A stretch of DNA of 6,240 bases from Spirochaeta sp. (GTDB taxonomy: Bacteria > Spirochaetota > Spirochaetia > UBA9216): NCBI GenBank assembly GCA_003454605.1, contig DMKD01000130.1, forward strand, positions 1 to 6,240. Reading direction: 5' to 3'. Of this stretch, positions 5,646 to 6,240 are shown in pieces. Each line of letters opens with the position of its first letter. The first letter of the stretch is position 1. The notes below the pieces were generated by a model. That model saw only the letters and a list, made by a program, of their open reading frames with translations, searched no databases and had not been told where the DNA came from. The position numbers were made by a program, and so were the translations under genes.

Positions 5646-6240
5646 CTAGAACACAACCATGTTCTTCAGGCCTTCGCCCCTGGCTGAACGGTTTATGGCA
5701 GCTTCGAGATCTTCAAGAGCTGATTTTGTTGAGATCAACTCCTTGACGTTTACCAGATCCTGCTCAATGAGTGAGAGACAGGTCCTGAACTGACGTAGGC
5801 TCTGTCTGGTCATGCCTGTGATGGTAAGCTGTTTGTAATGAATCTCATTGGTATCAAGCGCGACCTCAGACTTCCCGGCCGGCAGTCCGCCGAAGTAGTT
5901 TATTCGTCCAAAAATGGCTGCAATTCGCAATGCTGCCTGCTGAGCCTGAGGGGCGGGGCAGGCTGTTACTACAACATCAGCACCTTTTCCGCCTGTCTCT
6001 TTCATCAGGTTTTCCTCAAAGTTGTTGCCGTCCATTGTGATGTATGAAGCATCAAGTTCCTTGCATTCTGCGAGGCGATCAGTGTTGAGATCATTGATGA
6101 TGACTTTACCGGCTCCTGCCATCCCGGCAAGTTTAGCATGCATCAGTCCTATAGGGCCTGCACCTATTATCACTACACTGTCTCCCGGCTTTACGCCGTA
6201 GAGCTCGAAGGCGTTGTAAACACATGAGAAAGGTTCGGCA
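5646..6240 (-). CDS. Zinc-type (MDR) alcohol/polyol dehydrogenase, C-terminal part (5' end outside window)
   Basis: The C-terminal 197 residues of a medium-chain dehydrogenase/reductase, open to the window edge; the family is about 340-360 residues, so the catalytic N-terminal domain with its zinc Cys and His lies outside. The visible part begins with AEPFSCVYNAFE, the acidic-Pro hinge at the domain junction typical of sorbitol dehydrogenase-like members. The Rossmann domain follows, with the nucleotide loop GAGPIG (visible residues 26-31). An Asp at visible residue 50, at the end of the second strand, suggests preference for NAD over NADP. Later, GRINYFGGLPAG and DTNEIHYKQLTITG resemble L-iditol/sorbitol dehydrogenase-like enzymes. 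The GTG at 6173 is an internal Val, not a start. The likely role is NAD-dependent oxidation of a sugar alcohol or related secondary alcohol; the substrate is unknown. A strong terminator follows the stop. Confidence 0.9.
   Translation of the reverse strand, partial: AEPFSCVYNAFELYGVKPGDSVVIIGAGPIGLMHAKLAGMAGAGKVIINDLNTDRLAECKELDASYITMDGNNFEENLMKETGGKGADVVVTACPAPQAQQAALRIAAIFGRINYFGGLPAGKSEVALDTNEIHYKQLTITGMTRQSLRQFRTCLSLIEQDLVNVKELISTKSALEDLEAAINRSARGEGLKNMVVF

Noticed and set aside
4161..6240. Glycosyltransferase and zinc-type dehydrogenase as one operon
   Set aside because: A strong intrinsic terminator (5571-5611) lies between them in the direction of transcription, so co-transcription is not supported, though partial read-through cannot be excluded.

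Overview
The window is an ordinary-looking bacterial chromosomal segment that is densely coded on both strands. It has ATG and GTG starts, no RNA genes, and no insertion sequence, phage or CRISPR signal. The source organism cannot be fixed from the sequence. A spirochaete or another free-living anaerobe or facultative anaerobe fits the gene mix (iron-dependent alcohol dehydrogenase, DUF4125, an unusual GT4 glycosyltransferase, moderate GC), but this is inference.

Left part (1-1135): the window opens inside a trans-polyprenyl diphosphate synthase whose C-terminal 192 residues are present, including the second Asp-rich motif. Its last 20 bases overlap the 3' end of a convergent gene for a small DUF456 membrane protein. 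An 86-base divergent gap then leads to the next block.

Middle part (1136-2973): a MarC-family inner-membrane protein is followed by a two-gene unit, an unrecognised secreted protein and a DUF4125 protein separated by one base. This unit has its own good-looking sigma70-type promoter and ends at a probable intrinsic terminator. The 150-base gap after it carries the terminator plus two further hairpins that no gene explains.

Right part (2974-6240): an intact YqhD/butanol-dehydrogenase-type iron alcohol dehydrogenase converges, 11 bases apart, on a GT4 glycosyltransferase on the minus strand. Upstream of that, also on the minus strand, is the C-terminal 197 residues of a zinc-type (MDR, sorbitol-dehydrogenase-like) dehydrogenase. 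A strong intrinsic terminator sits between the last two genes, so they are probably separate transcripts although they are neighbours on the same strand.

The genes do not form an evident single pathway. I see no convincing new system. The items most worth a second look are the hairpin cluster at 2845-2949, the secreted-protein/DUF4125 pair, and the glycosyltransferase, which may make an unusual glycoside or compatible solute and whose start has no Shine-Dalgarno sequence.
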